64,000 nucleotides of DNA from Streptomyces sp. DT2A-34 (GTDB lineage: Bacteria; Actinomycetota; Actinomycetes; Streptomycetales; Streptomycetaceae). A model generated the notes under the pieces. It was not told where the DNA came from, searched no databases, and worked only from the letters and a program-made list of their open reading frames with translations. The stretch lies in the NCBI RefSeq assembly GCF_030499515.1, contig NZ_JASTWJ010000001.1, forward strand, positions 372,001-436,000. The letters run 5' to 3'. A program made the translations under genes and the position numbers. This document shows, piece after piece, positions 1-8,750 of this stretch (positions within the stretch are counted from its first letter, which is position 1; each line of letters begins with the position of its first letter).

Positions 1-11
1 GGACCGAGGCC

Positions 12-461
12 ATGCCTCTTGACGGTGAGTACGAGCCGAGCCCGACCAAGTGGGTGCGCGACCAGGTGGAGTTGTACGAGAGCTCCGGCGGCACCCAGGG
101 CACGACCCTCATGAACACGGGGATGCCGGTGATCCTGCTCACGACCCGGGGTGTCAAGAGCGGCAAGATCCGCAAGACGCCGCTGATGCGCGTCGAGCAC
201 GAGGGGCGTTATGCCGCGGTGGCCTCGCAGGGCGGGGCGCCCGAACACCCGGTCTGGTACCACAACATCAAGGCCGAACCCCATGTGGAGCTCCAGGACG
301 GGCCGGTGAAGCGGGACATGCGGGCCCGCGAGGTCACCGGCGCGGAGAAGGCCGAGTGGTGGGAGCGCGCGGTCGCGGCGTATCCGCCGTACGCCGAGTA
401 CCAGGAGAAGACGGAACGGCTGATCCCGGTCTTCGTGTTGGAGCCGGTCGACGGGGAGTGA
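12..461 (+). CDS. F420-dependent nitroreductase family protein (Ddn-like)
   Basis: A 149-residue protein of the deazaflavin (F420)-dependent nitroreductase family (PF04075, Ddn-like). The family has a split beta-barrel that binds F420H2 and reduces quinones, nitro compounds or other electrophiles. Visible family features are the central [22 protein letters not shown] block (about residues 42-63) and the VWYHNI stretch (about 81-86). The length is normal for the family. The ATG lies almost at the window edge, so an upstream operon partner cannot be excluded. The substrate cannot be read from sequence. The family call is secure; any specific function is inference. Confidence 0.85.
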   Translation: MPLDGEYEPSPTKWVRDQVELYESSGGTQGTTLMNTGMPVILLTTRGVKSGKIRKTPLMRVEHEGRYAAVASQGGAPEHPVWYHNIKAEPHVELQDGPVKRDMRAREVTGAEKAEWWERAVAAYPPYAEYQEKTERLIPVFVLEPVDGE

Positions 462-736
462 CGGGGCGGCTGGGGCTTCGGGGGACTTGGGCTTGCGGGG
501 GGGGGATTGGCTCGGGCTTCTGCGGGGGCATCGGCTCGGGATTCCGCGGGATTCCGCTGGGGGTTCGACTGAGGCTTCGGCTCGGACATCCGCTGAGACG
601 GCTCGGCTTCCGCGGGGGCATCGGTTCGGCTTCCGCTCGCACTTCGGCTGAAGCAGCGACTCAGCTTCCGCGGGGGCATCGGTTCGGCAGCCACTCAAGC
701 TTCGGCTGAGCCCTCCGCTCGCGATTCGGGCCGTCG

Positions 737-800
737 ACTCACCCGGCGAGCTGGAGGGCATCGACGACGACCTCGCGGAGCTGCGGATCCTGCTCAAACT
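737..800 (+). other. Coding-like island inside the repeat array
   Basis: This stretch lacks the repeat words and has ordinary codon-like composition. One plus-strand frame reads SPGELEGIDDDLAELRILL before running back into repeats and then a stop. It has no start or ribosome-binding site of its own. It may be a fossil of a gene displaced by repeat expansion; the protein is not recognised. Confidence 0.25.
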
Positions 801-820
801 TCAACTCGGCTTCCACTCAG

Positions 821-1196
821 ACATCCGCTGAGGCTTCCGCTCAGGCGTCGACTCGGCAGCCACTCAAGCTTCGGCTGAGGCTTCCGCTCGGCCATGCGCT
901 GGGCCATGCGCTGGGCCTCGACTCGGGCTTCCGCCCGCGCTTCGGCTGAAGCAGCGACTCAGCTTCCGCTCGGGCACCCACTGAGGCCTCGACTCAGCTT
1001 CCGCTCAGACATCCGCTGAGGCTTCCGCTCAGGCGTCGACTCGGCAGCCACTCAAGCTTCGGCTGAGGCTTCCGCTCGGCCATGCGCTGGGCCATGCGCT
1101 GGGCCTCGACTCGGGCTTCCGCCCGCGCTTCGGCTGAAGCAGCGACTCAGCTTCCGCTCGGGCACCCACTGAGGCCTCGACTCAGCTTCCGCTCAG
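821..1196. repeat. Perfect 188-bp tandem duplication
   Basis: Positions 821-1008 and 1009-1196 read as identical by eye, each beginning ACATCCGCTGAGG and ending CTTCCGCTCAG. A third, diverged and truncated copy starts at 1197 and loses register after about 1270. A related block recurs at about 1465-1590. The perfect identity of the first two copies implies a recent duplication inside an older degenerate array. Confidence 0.9.
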
Positions 1197-1678
1197 ACAT
1201 CCGCTGAGGCTTCCGCTCAGGCATCGACTCGGCAGCCACTCAAGCTTCGGCTGAGGCTTCCGCTCGGCCATGCGCTGCGCCGTCGATTCTGGCTTCCGCT
1301 CGCGCTTCGGCTGAAGCAGCGACTCAGCTTCGGCTCTGGCATCCGCTGAGGCTTCGACTCGGCTTCCGCTCAGGCATCCACTGATGCTTCCGCTCAGGCA
1401 TCCGCTCAGGCATCCACTGATGCTTCCGCTCAGGCATCGGCTCGGCAGCCGCTCAGACTTCCGCTCGGCCATGCGCTGGGCCATGCGCTGGGCCTCGACT
1501 CGGGCTTCCGCCCGCGCTTCGGCTGAGGCTTCGACTCGGCTTCCGCTCGGGCACCCACTGAGGCCTCGACTCAGCTTCCGCTCGGGCTTCGGCTGAGGCT
1601 TCGGTTGGGGCTGATTGGCCTCCGGGAATTTTTTCGCGCCCAGGACGCATGAACCCATGTTCGCCGGGCACACGTGCG

Positions 1679-2650
1679 TCAGGCCCCGCCGCGTTCCCCC
1701 GTCGCGGCGGGGCTTCCCTGTGCCTCGTGTGCGGAGCGTTCGGTCACGTCGAGGAAGATCTGGTCGGCCTCGGCGACGGTGTGGGCGATGGAGCGCTTGA
1801 TGCGGACGGCGACCTCCTCGACCCGTTCGCTGTCGAGGCCGGGCATCAGATCGACGCGGGCCGCCACCAGGGCCGTTTCCAGGCCCGTCTGCATCGTGAA
1901 CAGCGCCTCCACGCTGTCGATCTCGGGCTGCGCCTCCAGCAGTGCGCGGATCCTGGCGTCGGCCTCGGGGGCTGCGGCCTGCCCGATCAGCTGGTCGCGG
2001 GCGTCGCGTCCCAGCCGATAGGCGACGTAGACGAGGAGCCCGCCGATCGCGAGTGAGGCGGACGCCTCCCAAACGACCTGCCCGGTGATCATGTGCAGCG
2101 CCATGCCGGTGAGGGCGAGGGTCACCCCGAGCACCGCCGTGGCGTCCTCGGCGACGACCGTGCGCAGGGCGGGGTCGCGCAGGCCATCCGCCACGCCGCC
2201 CTGCCGGCCTACCTGGTACAGCGCCCGTACCAGCGACAAGCCCTCGGCCACGAAGGCGACGCCGAGCACGATCATGCCCGCCACATAGCCGCCGAACTTC
2301 TCCTCGGCGCCGCCGCGCAGAGCCTCGATGCCCTGGAAGAAGGAGAAGCAGCCGCCCATCACGAAGATGCCGACGGCCGCGAGCAGCGACCAGAAGAAGC
2401 GCTCCTTGCCGTAGCCGAAGGGATGGCGGGCATCGGCGGGGCGGCGGCTGCGGCGCAGCGCGGCCAACAGGAAGACCTCGTTCATGCTGTCCGCCACGGA
2501 GTGCGCGGCCTCCGACAGCAGCGCGGGCGAGTGGGCGACGAGGCCTCCGACGGCCTTGGCGACCGCGATGGCGAGGTTGGCTGCGAGGGCAATCAGGACC
2601 GTGACCCGGGTCCTGCGATCCGTCTTCGGTGCCTTGGGCGTCCTGCTCAT
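1679..2650 (-). CDS. Cation diffusion facilitator (CDF/SLC30) metal transporter
   Basis: This 323-residue membrane protein belongs to the CDF family, which exports Zn2+, Co2+ or similar divalent metals in exchange for protons. Five to six hydrophobic segments span about residues 16-220. The TM2 metal-site motif HSVAD gives H50 and D54. TM5 carries EDATAVLG rather than the classical HxxxD, as in the ZnT9-like branch. The soluble C-terminal domain (about 225-310) is the usual dimerisation domain. It is transcribed alone, towards the repeat array, and is divergent from the GST gene. Metal specificity is not determined by sequence. Confidence 0.85.
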   Translation of the reverse strand: MSRTPKAPKTDRRTRVTVLIALAANLAIAVAKAVGGLVAHSPALLSEAAHSVADSMNEVFLLAALRRSRRPADARHPFGYGKERFFWSLLAAVGIFVMGGCFSFFQGIEALRGGAEEKFGGYVAGMIVLGVAFVAEGLSLVRALYQVGRQGGVADGLRDPALRTVVAEDATAVLGVTLALTGMALHMITGQVVWEASASLAIGGLLVYVAYRLGRDARDQLIGQAAAPEADARIRALLEAQPEIDSVEALFTMQTGLETALVAARVDLMPGLDSERVEEVAVRIKRSIAHTVAEADQIFLDVTERSAHEAQGSPAATGERGGA

Positions 2651-2719
2651 TTTTCACCGACTCCCCCGGTCGATGCGGCTCACACCGTGCCATCGGCGGA
2701 AATCGGGGGACTCGGTGAG

Positions 2720-2773
2720 ATCAAAGGAGTCGAACGAATCAAAGGAATCGAAGGACTCGACGGAATCGAAGGA
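2720..2773. repeat. Three 18-bp tandem repeats in the CDF/GST divergent region
   Basis: Three 18-bp units (2720-2737, 2738-2755, 2756-2773) share the core AAAGGARTCGAASGA with few changes. They lie between two divergent genes and could be a short minisatellite or a cluster of protein-binding sites. No known regulator site is recognised. Confidence 0.6.
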
Positions 2774-2868
2774 CTCGTGAGATCGGGAATCCGGCACAAG
2801 GCAGACGGGTATCCGCCACAGGGCCAAAGGCCACTAGGCAGAGGCGTGCGGCAGAGAGGAGCGCGGTC

Positions 2869-3882
2869 ATGAGCGGCGGGGGCAACACCGCCTACGGGAG
2901 GAAGTCGTTCCAGCGGTCGAAGGCCCACTTCACGGACCGGATCACCACGGACGGCCGGGACGGCTGGCCGGTGGAGGCGGGCCGCTATCGTCTGGTGGTC
3001 AGCCGTGCCTGTCCGTGGGCGAGCCGGGCGGTGATCTCCCGCCGGCTGCTCGGCCTGGAGGACGCCCTGTCCCTGGCGATCGCCGACCCGATCCAGGACG
3101 ACCGCAGCTGGCGCTTCACCCTCGACCCCGACGACCGCGACCCGGTGCTCGGCATCCGCTTCCTCCACGAGGCCTTCGACAGGCGGGAGAGCGACTACCC
3201 GGGCGGCGTCAGCGTCCCCGCGGTCGTGGACGTCCCCAGCGGCCGGCTCGTCACCAACGACTATCAGCGGATCACGCTCGACCTCGCCACCGAGTGGACG
3301 GCCCTGCACCGCGACGGGGCGCCCGATCTGTATCCCAGGGCGCGACGGGACGAGATCGACGCCGTGATGGCGGACGTCTACGAGGACGTCAACAACGGTG
3401 TGTACCGGACCGGCTTCGCCACCGGCCAGGACGAGTACGAGGGGGCGTGCACGCGTCTCTTCCGGCGGCTGGAGCTGCTCGCCGAACGCCTGGCCGGGCA
3501 GCGCTATCTGGTCGGCGACACGATCACCGAGGCGGACATCCGGCTGTTCACCACGCTGGTCCGCTTCGACGCCGTCTATCACGGCCACTTCAAGTGCAAC
3601 CGCTGGAAGTTGACGGAGAACCAGGTCCTGTGGGCGTACGCCCGCGACCTCTACCAGACGCCCGGCTTCGGTGACACCGTCGACTTCGACCACATCAAGC
3701 GGCACTACTACCAGGTGCACAGCGGCATCAACCCGACCGGCATCGTGCCCCTCGGACCGGATCTGTCGGGTTGGCTGACGCCGCACCACCGTGAGGAGCT
3801 GGGCGGCAGTCCGTTCGGCGAGGGGACGCCGCCCGGGCCGGTTCCCGAGGCCGAGCAGGTACCGGCGCGGGGGCGGCCCTGA
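2869..3882 (+). CDS. Xi-class glutathione S-transferase / glutathionyl-hydroquinone reductase
   Basis: A 337-residue homologue of the Xi-class GSTs (YqjG/ECM4 family), which remove glutathione from glutathionyl-hydroquinones through a catalytic cysteine. The motif RACPWASR places the active cysteine at C48, followed by the thioredoxin fold. The conserved NDYQRI and the helical GST C-terminal domain follow (about 165-300). Streptomyces use mycothiol, so the actual thiol may be mycothiol; this is inference. The ATG at 2869 has GAGAGGAG just upstream. The next gene (DUF4235) starts 30 bp downstream and may be co-transcribed. Confidence 0.85.
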   Translation: MSGGGNTAYGRKSFQRSKAHFTDRITTDGRDGWPVEAGRYRLVVSRACPWASRAVISRRLLGLEDALSLAIADPIQDDRSWRFTLDPDDRDPVLGIRFLHEAFDRRESDYPGGVSVPAVVDVPSGRLVTNDYQRITLDLATEWTALHRDGAPDLYPRARRDEIDAVMADVYEDVNNGVYRTGFATGQDEYEGACTRLFRRLELLAERLAGQRYLVGDTITEADIRLFTTLVRFDAVYHGHFKCNRWKLTENQVLWAYARDLYQTPGFGDTVDFDHIKRHYYQVHSGINPTGIVPLGPDLSGWLTPHHREELGGSPFGEGTPPGPVPEAEQVPARGRP

Positions 3883-3912
3883 CCGACGAAGACGAAGGAG
3901 GAGCAGGCGCAC

Positions 3913-4224
3913 ATGGCCAAGAAGAACAAGCAGAAGAAGATGACACTTCCTCTTGCCTACAAGCCCCTGGGATTCGCGCTCGGCTGGGCGAGCGGCGCGC
4001 TGGCGGGGCTCGCCTTCCGCAAGACGTGGATGGCGATACGACACGAGGAGGACGCCCCCGACGCGCTGGACCGGGACCGCGGCTGGGGCGAGATCCTGCT
4101 GGCGGCCGCGGTGCAGGGCGCCCTCTTCGCGGTGGCGCGCAGCTTGGCGGACCGCACGGGCGCGAAGGCGATCGAACGCTCGACGGGTGTGTGGCCGGTC
4201 AGCGAGAAGGGCGGGCGGGACTGA
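3913..4224 (+). CDS. DUF4235 small membrane protein
   Basis: A 103-residue protein matching DUF4235. It has a lysine-rich N-terminus (KKNKQKK), a hydrophobic segment at about 18-33 (LGFALGWASGALAGLAF), a short acidic loop, and a second hydrophobic segment at about 60-75. The family is common in actinobacteria and has no known function. A good ribosome-binding site (GAAGGAGGAG) precedes the ATG. It follows the GST gene closely and is likely its operon partner. The 110 bp downstream hold short direct repeats (CCTCCGGAAGAC and GACCGGCCGGA, each twice) but no clear terminator. Confidence 0.8.
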   Translation: MAKKNKQKKMTLPLAYKPLGFALGWASGALAGLAFRKTWMAIRHEEDAPDALDRDRGWGEILLAAAVQGALFAVARSLADRTGAKAIERSTGVWPVSEKGGRD

Positions 4225-4337
4225 GAGCACTTACGGGAGACCGGCCGGACCGACCCTCCGGAAGACACGCCAGTACCGACCTCCGGAAGACCGGCCGGAT
4301 CCGAGGCCCCGCAAGACCTGCCGGAACTCCAGAAGGC

Positions 4338-4730
4338 TCAGCCCTGCTTCGGCGCCGTAGGGGCGACGCGGCGCAGGGTGAAGGAGTGGCCGGCCGGGTC
4401 GGCGTAGCCGCGTTCCTCGTACGGCCCCGCCGCGTCCTTCGCCTCCAAGGGGCGGCCGCCGAGCCCGACGATCCTGCGCTCCGTCTCGTCCAGGTCCTCC
4501 ACCACGAAGTCCAGGTGGGCCTGGAGGGAGTTCTCGGGGCGCGGCCAGCTCGGCGGCGTCGCGTTCATGTCGCGGCGGAACGCCAGCCGGGTGCCGTCGG
4601 CGCCCCTGATCTCCACGCGGTTGGCGGTCGCCTCCGTCTGCTCACCGTCCAGCAGTTCCCTGTAGAACAAGGCGAGCTTCTCCGGCTCGGCACAGTCGAG
4701 CACCACGAAGCCCGCTTTCACCAGTGACAT
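4338..4730 (-). CDS. VOC (glyoxalase/bleomycin-resistance fold) family protein
   Basis: A 130-residue protein with the beta-alpha-beta-beta-beta repeat of the vicinal oxygen chelate family. It opens with VKAGFVVLDCAEPEKLALFY and ends with YADPAGHSFTLRRV, typical VOC strands. The family includes glyoxalase I, dioxygenases and drug-binding proteins. This single-domain type is usually unassigned in Streptomyces. A GGAGGACTC ribosome-binding site lies before the ATG at 4730. It is separated from the PPOX-like gene by about 80 bp on the same strand side. Confidence 0.8.
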   Translation of the reverse strand: MSLVKAGFVVLDCAEPEKLALFYRELLDGEQTEATANRVEIRGADGTRLAFRRDMNATPPSWPRPENSLQAHLDFVVEDLDETERRIVGLGGRPLEAKDAAGPYEERGYADPAGHSFTLRRVAPTAPKQG

Positions 4731-4809
4731 GAGTCCTCCGAAAGGTCCGGGGCGCGGAACGTCCCTGTCCCGCCGCCCTGCACCCCACGGGTGTCCCGGC
4801 CAGGACCTT

Positions 4810-5274
4810 TCAGTCCGCCACCAGCCACTCCCCGTCCCGCATCAGCTCCCGCCCGGCGATCTCGTCGGCCTCGCGCCAGGCCTGCACCCGGTGCGGCCGG
4901 ACGCGGAAGTACAGGCAGGGCGTGGCGAGTTGACGCGGATCGAAGCCGGTCCTGGCCGCGAACCGGTCGGCCACCTCCTCGGGCAGTTGAGCAGGGGCGA
5001 TCGTGTCGACCGTGCCCTCGATCATGACGACGTCACGGGTCGGCCCGATACCGAGGCGCGCTCTGCCGGTCGTCCTCAGGTTCCGGCCCGTCGGGCTGTT
5101 GGACGGTGTGGCCAGCAGCAGGGTCGAGCCGTCCCAGAGGTAGGACAGCGGGACGAGATACGGCACGCCCCCGTCGACCTCGGCCGTGGCGACCCACACG
5201 TCCTCGTCGTGCTCCAGTCGGTTCAGGGTGTCCTGCTTGCGCTGCTTGGCGGGGCGTGCGGGCGGGCGGGTCAT
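4810..5274 (-). CDS. Pyridoxamine 5'-phosphate oxidase-like flavin/F420-binding protein
   Basis: A 154-residue split-barrel protein of the PNPOx-like family, whose members bind FMN, F420 or heme. Visible features are VWVATAEVDGGVPYLVPLSYLWDG (about residues 22-45, first barrel strands) and RARLGIG followed by VVMIEGTVDTI. The open frame extends upstream to 5367. I chose the ATG at 5274 because GGAGG precedes it at suitable spacing and family homology begins just after. It sits downstream of nothing obvious and is transcribed toward the VOC gene. Cofactor and substrate are not determined. Confidence 0.8.
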   Translation of the reverse strand: MTRPPARPAKQRKQDTLNRLEHDEDVWVATAEVDGGVPYLVPLSYLWDGSTLLLATPSNSPTGRNLRTTGRARLGIGPTRDVVMIEGTVDTIAPAQLPEEVADRFAARTGFDPRQLATPCLYFRVRPHRVQAWREADEIAGRELMRDGEWLVAD

Positions 5275-5379
5275 CGGGGGACGGCCTCCTGACGGGACAA
5301 CGGTCGACGGACGTTTCCAGTGTGACCGGTCAGGCTTCCGGCCGACCCGGATTTCCGTCAGCCGCACCCCGGCCGCGCT

Positions 5380-5565
5380 CTACAGCAGGCCCACGGTCCG
5401 CGTCAGGTACGGCTCCAGCAGCGCCGCCGCCCCGGTCTCGGCGACACCGTCCAACATCAGCCTGACGCTGCCCGCCCACACGGCGGGCTCGGCGTATGCG
5501 CACCACCTCGACGACACGGGCGAGGTGCGGTCGGGAGCGCTCGCGGAGACTCGTGCAGCTATCAC
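5380..5565 (-). pseudogene. Short unassigned frame, possible C-terminal gene remnant
   Basis: A 61-residue open frame whose second half (AVWAGSVRLMLDGVAETGAA, then an LLEPYLTRTV tail) looks like a real protein C-terminus, perhaps that of a helical regulator. The N-terminal part lacks a recognisable domain and there is no convincing ribosome-binding site. The rest of the 5275-5787 gap holds the promoter region of the terpene cyclase gene, including an 8-bp palindrome TACGCGTA near 5635, and no further gene that I can support. Confidence 0.25.
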
Positions 5566-5787
5566 TTACGTCGGGGGCGCGCGAGTATACGCAGCTCAAC
5601 AAGCCTGAGCAGTAACGGAGATCATGGTCCGGTTACGCGTAGATCATTTACGCTCTGGGCAGTCTCGTACCGCTTTTCGGTTCAACTTTCGCACCGCGAA
5701 GCCCAGTTCGAGTGCGCGGGCGGTCGTCGCGACCGCCCGTTCGCAGGGGCGGGGGACTCTGCGCAGCCGTCTCCCGAAAGGAAGCAC

Positions 5788-6819
5788 ATGCCTCAGGACG
5801 TCAGGTTCGACCTCCCCTTCGACACCCCCGTCAGCGAACACCTGGAGTACGCCCGAGCACGCCACCTGCGCTGGATCTGGGACATGGGCCTGGTACGCAG
5901 TCACGCCGGGTTCGAGGAGTACAAGTCGTGGGACCTGCCGCAGGCCGCCGCCCGCACCTACCCGCACGCCTCGGCGGACGACATGGTCGTCCTGATGAAC
6001 TGGTTCTCCCTCGCCTTCCTCTTCGACGATCAGTTCGACGCGAACCAACCCGACCGCGCCGACCGAATAGCCGAGGTCGCGCGTGAGCTGATCATCACGC
6101 CGCTGCGCCCGGCGGGCACCCGGCCCCGGGTGGTGTGCCCGATCACCCTGGCCTGGGCGGAGGTCTGGAAGCACCTCTCGGACGGCATGCCCTTGACATG
6201 GCAGACGCGGTTCGCCGCCTCCTGGGGCCGGTTCCTCGTGGCGCACTGCGAGGAGGTCGACCTGGCCGCCCGCGGTCTGGAGGGGACGCTGGGGCTCGAC
6301 GAGTACGCGATCTTCCGGCGCCGTACGGTCGGCATCCACCACAGCATCGACGCGGGTGAGCGCAGTCGCCGCTTCGTGGTGCCCGCGCAGGTGATGGCGC
6401 ATCCGCTGATGGAGCGGATGCGGGACCTCGCCGCCGACACCATCGGCTTCATGAACGACATCCACTCCTTCGAGCGCGAGAAGCGCCGGGGCGACGGACA
6501 CAACCTGATCGCCGTGCTGCACCGGGAGCGGCGCTGCTCGTGGGAGGAGGCGGCCGACGAGGCGTACCGGATGACGGTCGCGTGCCTGGACGAGTACCTC
6601 GAACTGGAGGCGAGCGTCCCGCAGATGTGCGACGAGCTGGGCCTCGACGCCAGAGGCCGCGAGCAGGTGCGGATGGGCGTGGAGGCCATCCAGCACTGGA
6701 TCAACGGCAACTACGAGTGGGCGCTGGTGTCGGGCCGTTACAGCGCGGCCAAGGACGGCCCCGCGGCCGCCGCCGAGCTGTCGGGCCGGGGTTCCGTGGA
6801 CGACCTGCTGGCGGTGTGA
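5788..6819 (+). CDS. Class I terpene cyclase (sesquiterpene-type)
   Basis: A 343-residue bacterial class I terpene synthase. It cyclises a linear prenyl diphosphate, by length and type most likely farnesyl diphosphate. The aspartate-rich motif DDQFD is at 80-84. The NSE Mg2+ triad is N223, S227, E231 in NDIHSFEREK. A C-terminal RY pair occurs in SGRYS, near residue 312. All diphosphate-binding elements are present, so it should be active. AAAGGAAG precedes the ATG. It is convergent with a CYP157-like P450 that ends the conservon operon. The product cannot be predicted; it is not the long two-domain geosmin synthase. Confidence 0.9.
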   Translation: MPQDVRFDLPFDTPVSEHLEYARARHLRWIWDMGLVRSHAGFEEYKSWDLPQAAARTYPHASADDMVVLMNWFSLAFLFDDQFDANQPDRADRIAEVARELIITPLRPAGTRPRVVCPITLAWAEVWKHLSDGMPLTWQTRFAASWGRFLVAHCEEVDLAARGLEGTLGLDEYAIFRRRTVGIHHSIDAGERSRRFVVPAQVMAHPLMERMRDLAADTIGFMNDIHSFEREKRRGDGHNLIAVLHRERRCSWEEAADEAYRMTVACLDEYLELEASVPQMCDELGLDARGREQVRMGVEAIQHWINGNYEWALVSGRYSAAKDGPAAAAELSGRGSVDDLLAV

Positions 6820-6846
6820 GCCAGGCGTGTGGAACTGCGCCGCCGC

Positions 6847-6868
6847 CCGGCCGGAGCAAACCGGCCGG
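6847..6868. terminator. Bidirectional hairpin between the terpene cyclase and P450 genes
   Basis: CCGGCCGG (6847-6854) and CCGGCCGG (6861-6868) form a perfect 8-bp stem with loop AGCAAA in the 78-bp convergent gap. There is no U-tract, as is common for Streptomyces terminators. Confidence 0.6.
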
Positions 6869-6897
6869 ACGGCTCGCTTGTGCGCCTGTTCGTGCGC

Positions 6898-8148
6898 CTA
6901 TACGGGGAACTCGACCGGGAGGCTGTCCAGCCGGGACTCCCAGGTGGAGGCGGTGGAGCTGAGCTCCTCCGCCGGTACGGCCAGGCGCAGGCCCGGCAGC
7001 CGGTGCAGCAGGACGTCCACCGCGATCTCGATGATGGACATGCCGATGCTCTGCCCGGGGCACTCGTGCGGACCGGCGCTGAAGGCCAGGTGCGAGCCGT
7101 TGCCCTGGACGGACACCCCGGGGTCCGGCCGGACGTCGGGGTCGACGTTGCCGGCCGCGAGGCCGAGGAGGAGCAGGTCGCCCTCCTCGATGTGGTGGCC
7201 GCCCAGCTCCAGGTCGGCGGTGGCGAAACGCCCCGGCAGGACCACGAGCGGCGGGGTGTTCCACATGACCTCCTCCACCACCGCGGAGATGTTCAGCTCA
7301 CCGCTGATGAGGCCGGACAGCCGGGAGGCGTCGCTGAGGATCTTCTCCAGGACGCGGGCCAGCAGGTTGCTGGTCGTGGTGTGCGCGGCGATCAGCACCA
7401 GGCGCAGATGGCTGATCACCTCGGCCTCGTCGAGACCGGCGTGGTGCTCCAGCAGGGCGGTGGCGAAGTCGGAGCCCGGTTCGGTGCGCTTGCGCTCGGC
7501 GAGCTCTCCGAGGATCTCCATGATGCGGTCGTTGTGCACGATCGCGTCCTCGCCGCCCTTGAGGACATGGGCGCTGGATTCGACCAGTTGACGGCCCTCG
7601 CCTTGCGGCAGCCCGAGGATGCGGGTGAGGACCAGCATCGGCAGGTACTCGGCGTAGTCCGCCACCAGGTCGGCTTGTCCGGCGTCGGCGAAGGCGTCGA
7701 TCTGCTTGTTGGCGAAGTGCGTCGCATGCCGCCGGACCCCTCGGCCGGCCGCGGCGTGCAGCCCGTCGGTGACCGCGCCGCGCAGCCTGCGGTGCGGCTC
7801 GCCGTCCTGGGACACACAGTCGGGACGCCAGCCGATCATGGGGATCAGGGGGTGGGTGTCCTCGATCCGGCCCTCCCGCCAGTCCCGCCAGTTGCGCGCG
7901 TCCCGGGTGAACTGGCGGGGGTTGTCGAGGACCCGCCGGATGTCGCGGTAGCCCAGGACCAGCCAGGCCGGGACGTCACCTTCCAGCAGCACCGGAGCCA
8001 CGGCGCCGTGCTCCTTGCGCAGCCGCTCGTAGATGGCGAGCGGGTCGGTCGCCGCATCGGGCCCGAACAGCCGGGTGAGCTCGGCCGAACCGTGGGCCAC
8101 GGGGCAGCCGCGCGGTGCGTCGGGATCGTTTGAGGGCTGGGCGTTCAT
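6898..8148 (-). CDS. cvnE: CYP157-like cytochrome P450 of a conservon (no ExxR)
   Basis: A 416-residue P450. The heme-ligand loop is intact: FSAGPHECPG with the cysteine thiolate. The I-helix reads AAHTTT. The K-helix, normally ExxR, reads EEVMW, so the arginine is replaced by tryptophan. Loss of ExxR is a known hallmark of the CYP157 family, whose genes often accompany conservons. The ATG overlaps the cvnD stop as ATGA, so translation is probably coupled. It ends facing the terpene cyclase gene. It may be a regulatory or redox-sensing partner of the conservon rather than an ordinary oxygenase; that is inference. Confidence 0.85.
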   Translation of the reverse strand: MNAQPSNDPDAPRGCPVAHGSAELTRLFGPDAATDPLAIYERLRKEHGAVAPVLLEGDVPAWLVLGYRDIRRVLDNPRQFTRDARNWRDWREGRIEDTHPLIPMIGWRPDCVSQDGEPHRRLRGAVTDGLHAAAGRGVRRHATHFANKQIDAFADAGQADLVADYAEYLPMLVLTRILGLPQGEGRQLVESSAHVLKGGEDAIVHNDRIMEILGELAERKRTEPGSDFATALLEHHAGLDEAEVISHLRLVLIAAHTTTSNLLARVLEKILSDASRLSGLISGELNISAVVEEVMWNTPPLVVLPGRFATADLELGGHHIEEGDLLLLGLAAGNVDPDVRPDPGVSVQGNGSHLAFSAGPHECPGQSIGMSIIEIAVDVLLHRLPGLRLAVPAEELSSTASTWESRLDSLPVEFPV

Positions 8149-8750
8149 CGGGACTCCAGAGCGACGGCAGAGCGTTCCTTCAAGTGACGTATGAGCGCGA
8201 CGAGTACGTCACGGCTGGAGGTCCGCTCGCGGGCGTCGCAGGCCACGACGGGGATGTGCGGGGAGATGTCGAGGGCGTCCCGGATCTCCTCCACCGGATA
8301 GTGCTTGGAGTCCGGGAAGACGTTCAGGGCGACGACGAACGGGACGTTCTGTCGCTCCATCTCCTCGATCGCCCGGAAGCTGGAGGCGAGCCGGCGCGTG
8401 TCCACCAGGACGACCGCGCCGAGCGCGCCCTTGAACAGGCCGTTCCACAGGAACCAGAAGCGCTCCTGGCCGGGCGTGCCGAACAGGTACAGCATCAGGC
8501 TGTCGTTGAGGCTGATCTTGCCGAAGTCCAGGCTGACGGTGGTCTGCGTCTTGTCCGCGACGCCGATGAGGTGGTCGACGTCGGCGCTGGCCTGGGTGAG
8601 GGTCTCCTCGGTGGTGAGCGGCTTGATGTCGCTGACCGAGCGGACCATGGTGGTCTTCCCGGTGCCGAATCCGCCGGCGATCATCACCTTCACCGAGCGG
8701 ATGCCCCCGGCGTTCGGCCCGCCGGGTTGGTCAAAGCCTTTCAAGTCCAC
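8145..8750 (-). CDS. cvnD: Conservon small GTPase CvnD
   Basis: A 201-residue Ras-like/MglA-like GTPase. The P-loop GGFGTGKTT is near residues 20-28. The switch II region is FGTPGQERF, with the conserved DxxG-like TPG. The NKxD-type position reads ALNVF. The frame extends upstream to 8816. I prefer the GTG at 8750, which follows GAGGAGGTACTCA and overlaps the cvnC end by 20 bp. In characterised conservons CvnA-D form a membrane-associated signalling complex resembling a eukaryotic G-protein receptor system. Here it is the fourth gene of five. Confidence 0.9.
   Translation of the reverse strand: MDLKGFDQPGGPNAGGIRSVKVMIAGGFGTGKTTMVRSVSDIKPLTTEETLTQASADVDHLIGVADKTQTTVSLDFGKISLNDSLMLYLFGTPGQERFWFLWNGLFKGALGAVVLVDTRRLASSFRAIEEMERQNVPFVVALNVFPDSKHYPVEEIRDALDISPHIPVVACDARERTSSRDVLVALIRHLKERSAVALESR

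Larger units (their letters stand above)
462..1620. repeat. Degenerate minisatellite array (about 1.1 kb)
   Basis: The whole gap between the nitroreductase gene and the CDF transporter gene is built from variants of a roughly 12-bp word such as GCTTCCGCTCAG, GCATCCGCTCAG, GCTTCGGCTGAG and GCATCGACTCGG. It also contains longer shared blocks, including a doubled GGCCATGCGCTG. Short open frames cross it on both strands, but the frame changes repeatedly and the large 188-bp unit is not a multiple of three. I therefore read it as non-coding. One stretch of normal-looking sequence (about 737-800) interrupts it. No gene is supported here. Confidence 0.85.

Noticed and set aside
821..1270. Possible CRISPR array
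   Set aside because: The units abut directly with no unique spacers, and no cas gene is present. It is a tandem minisatellite.
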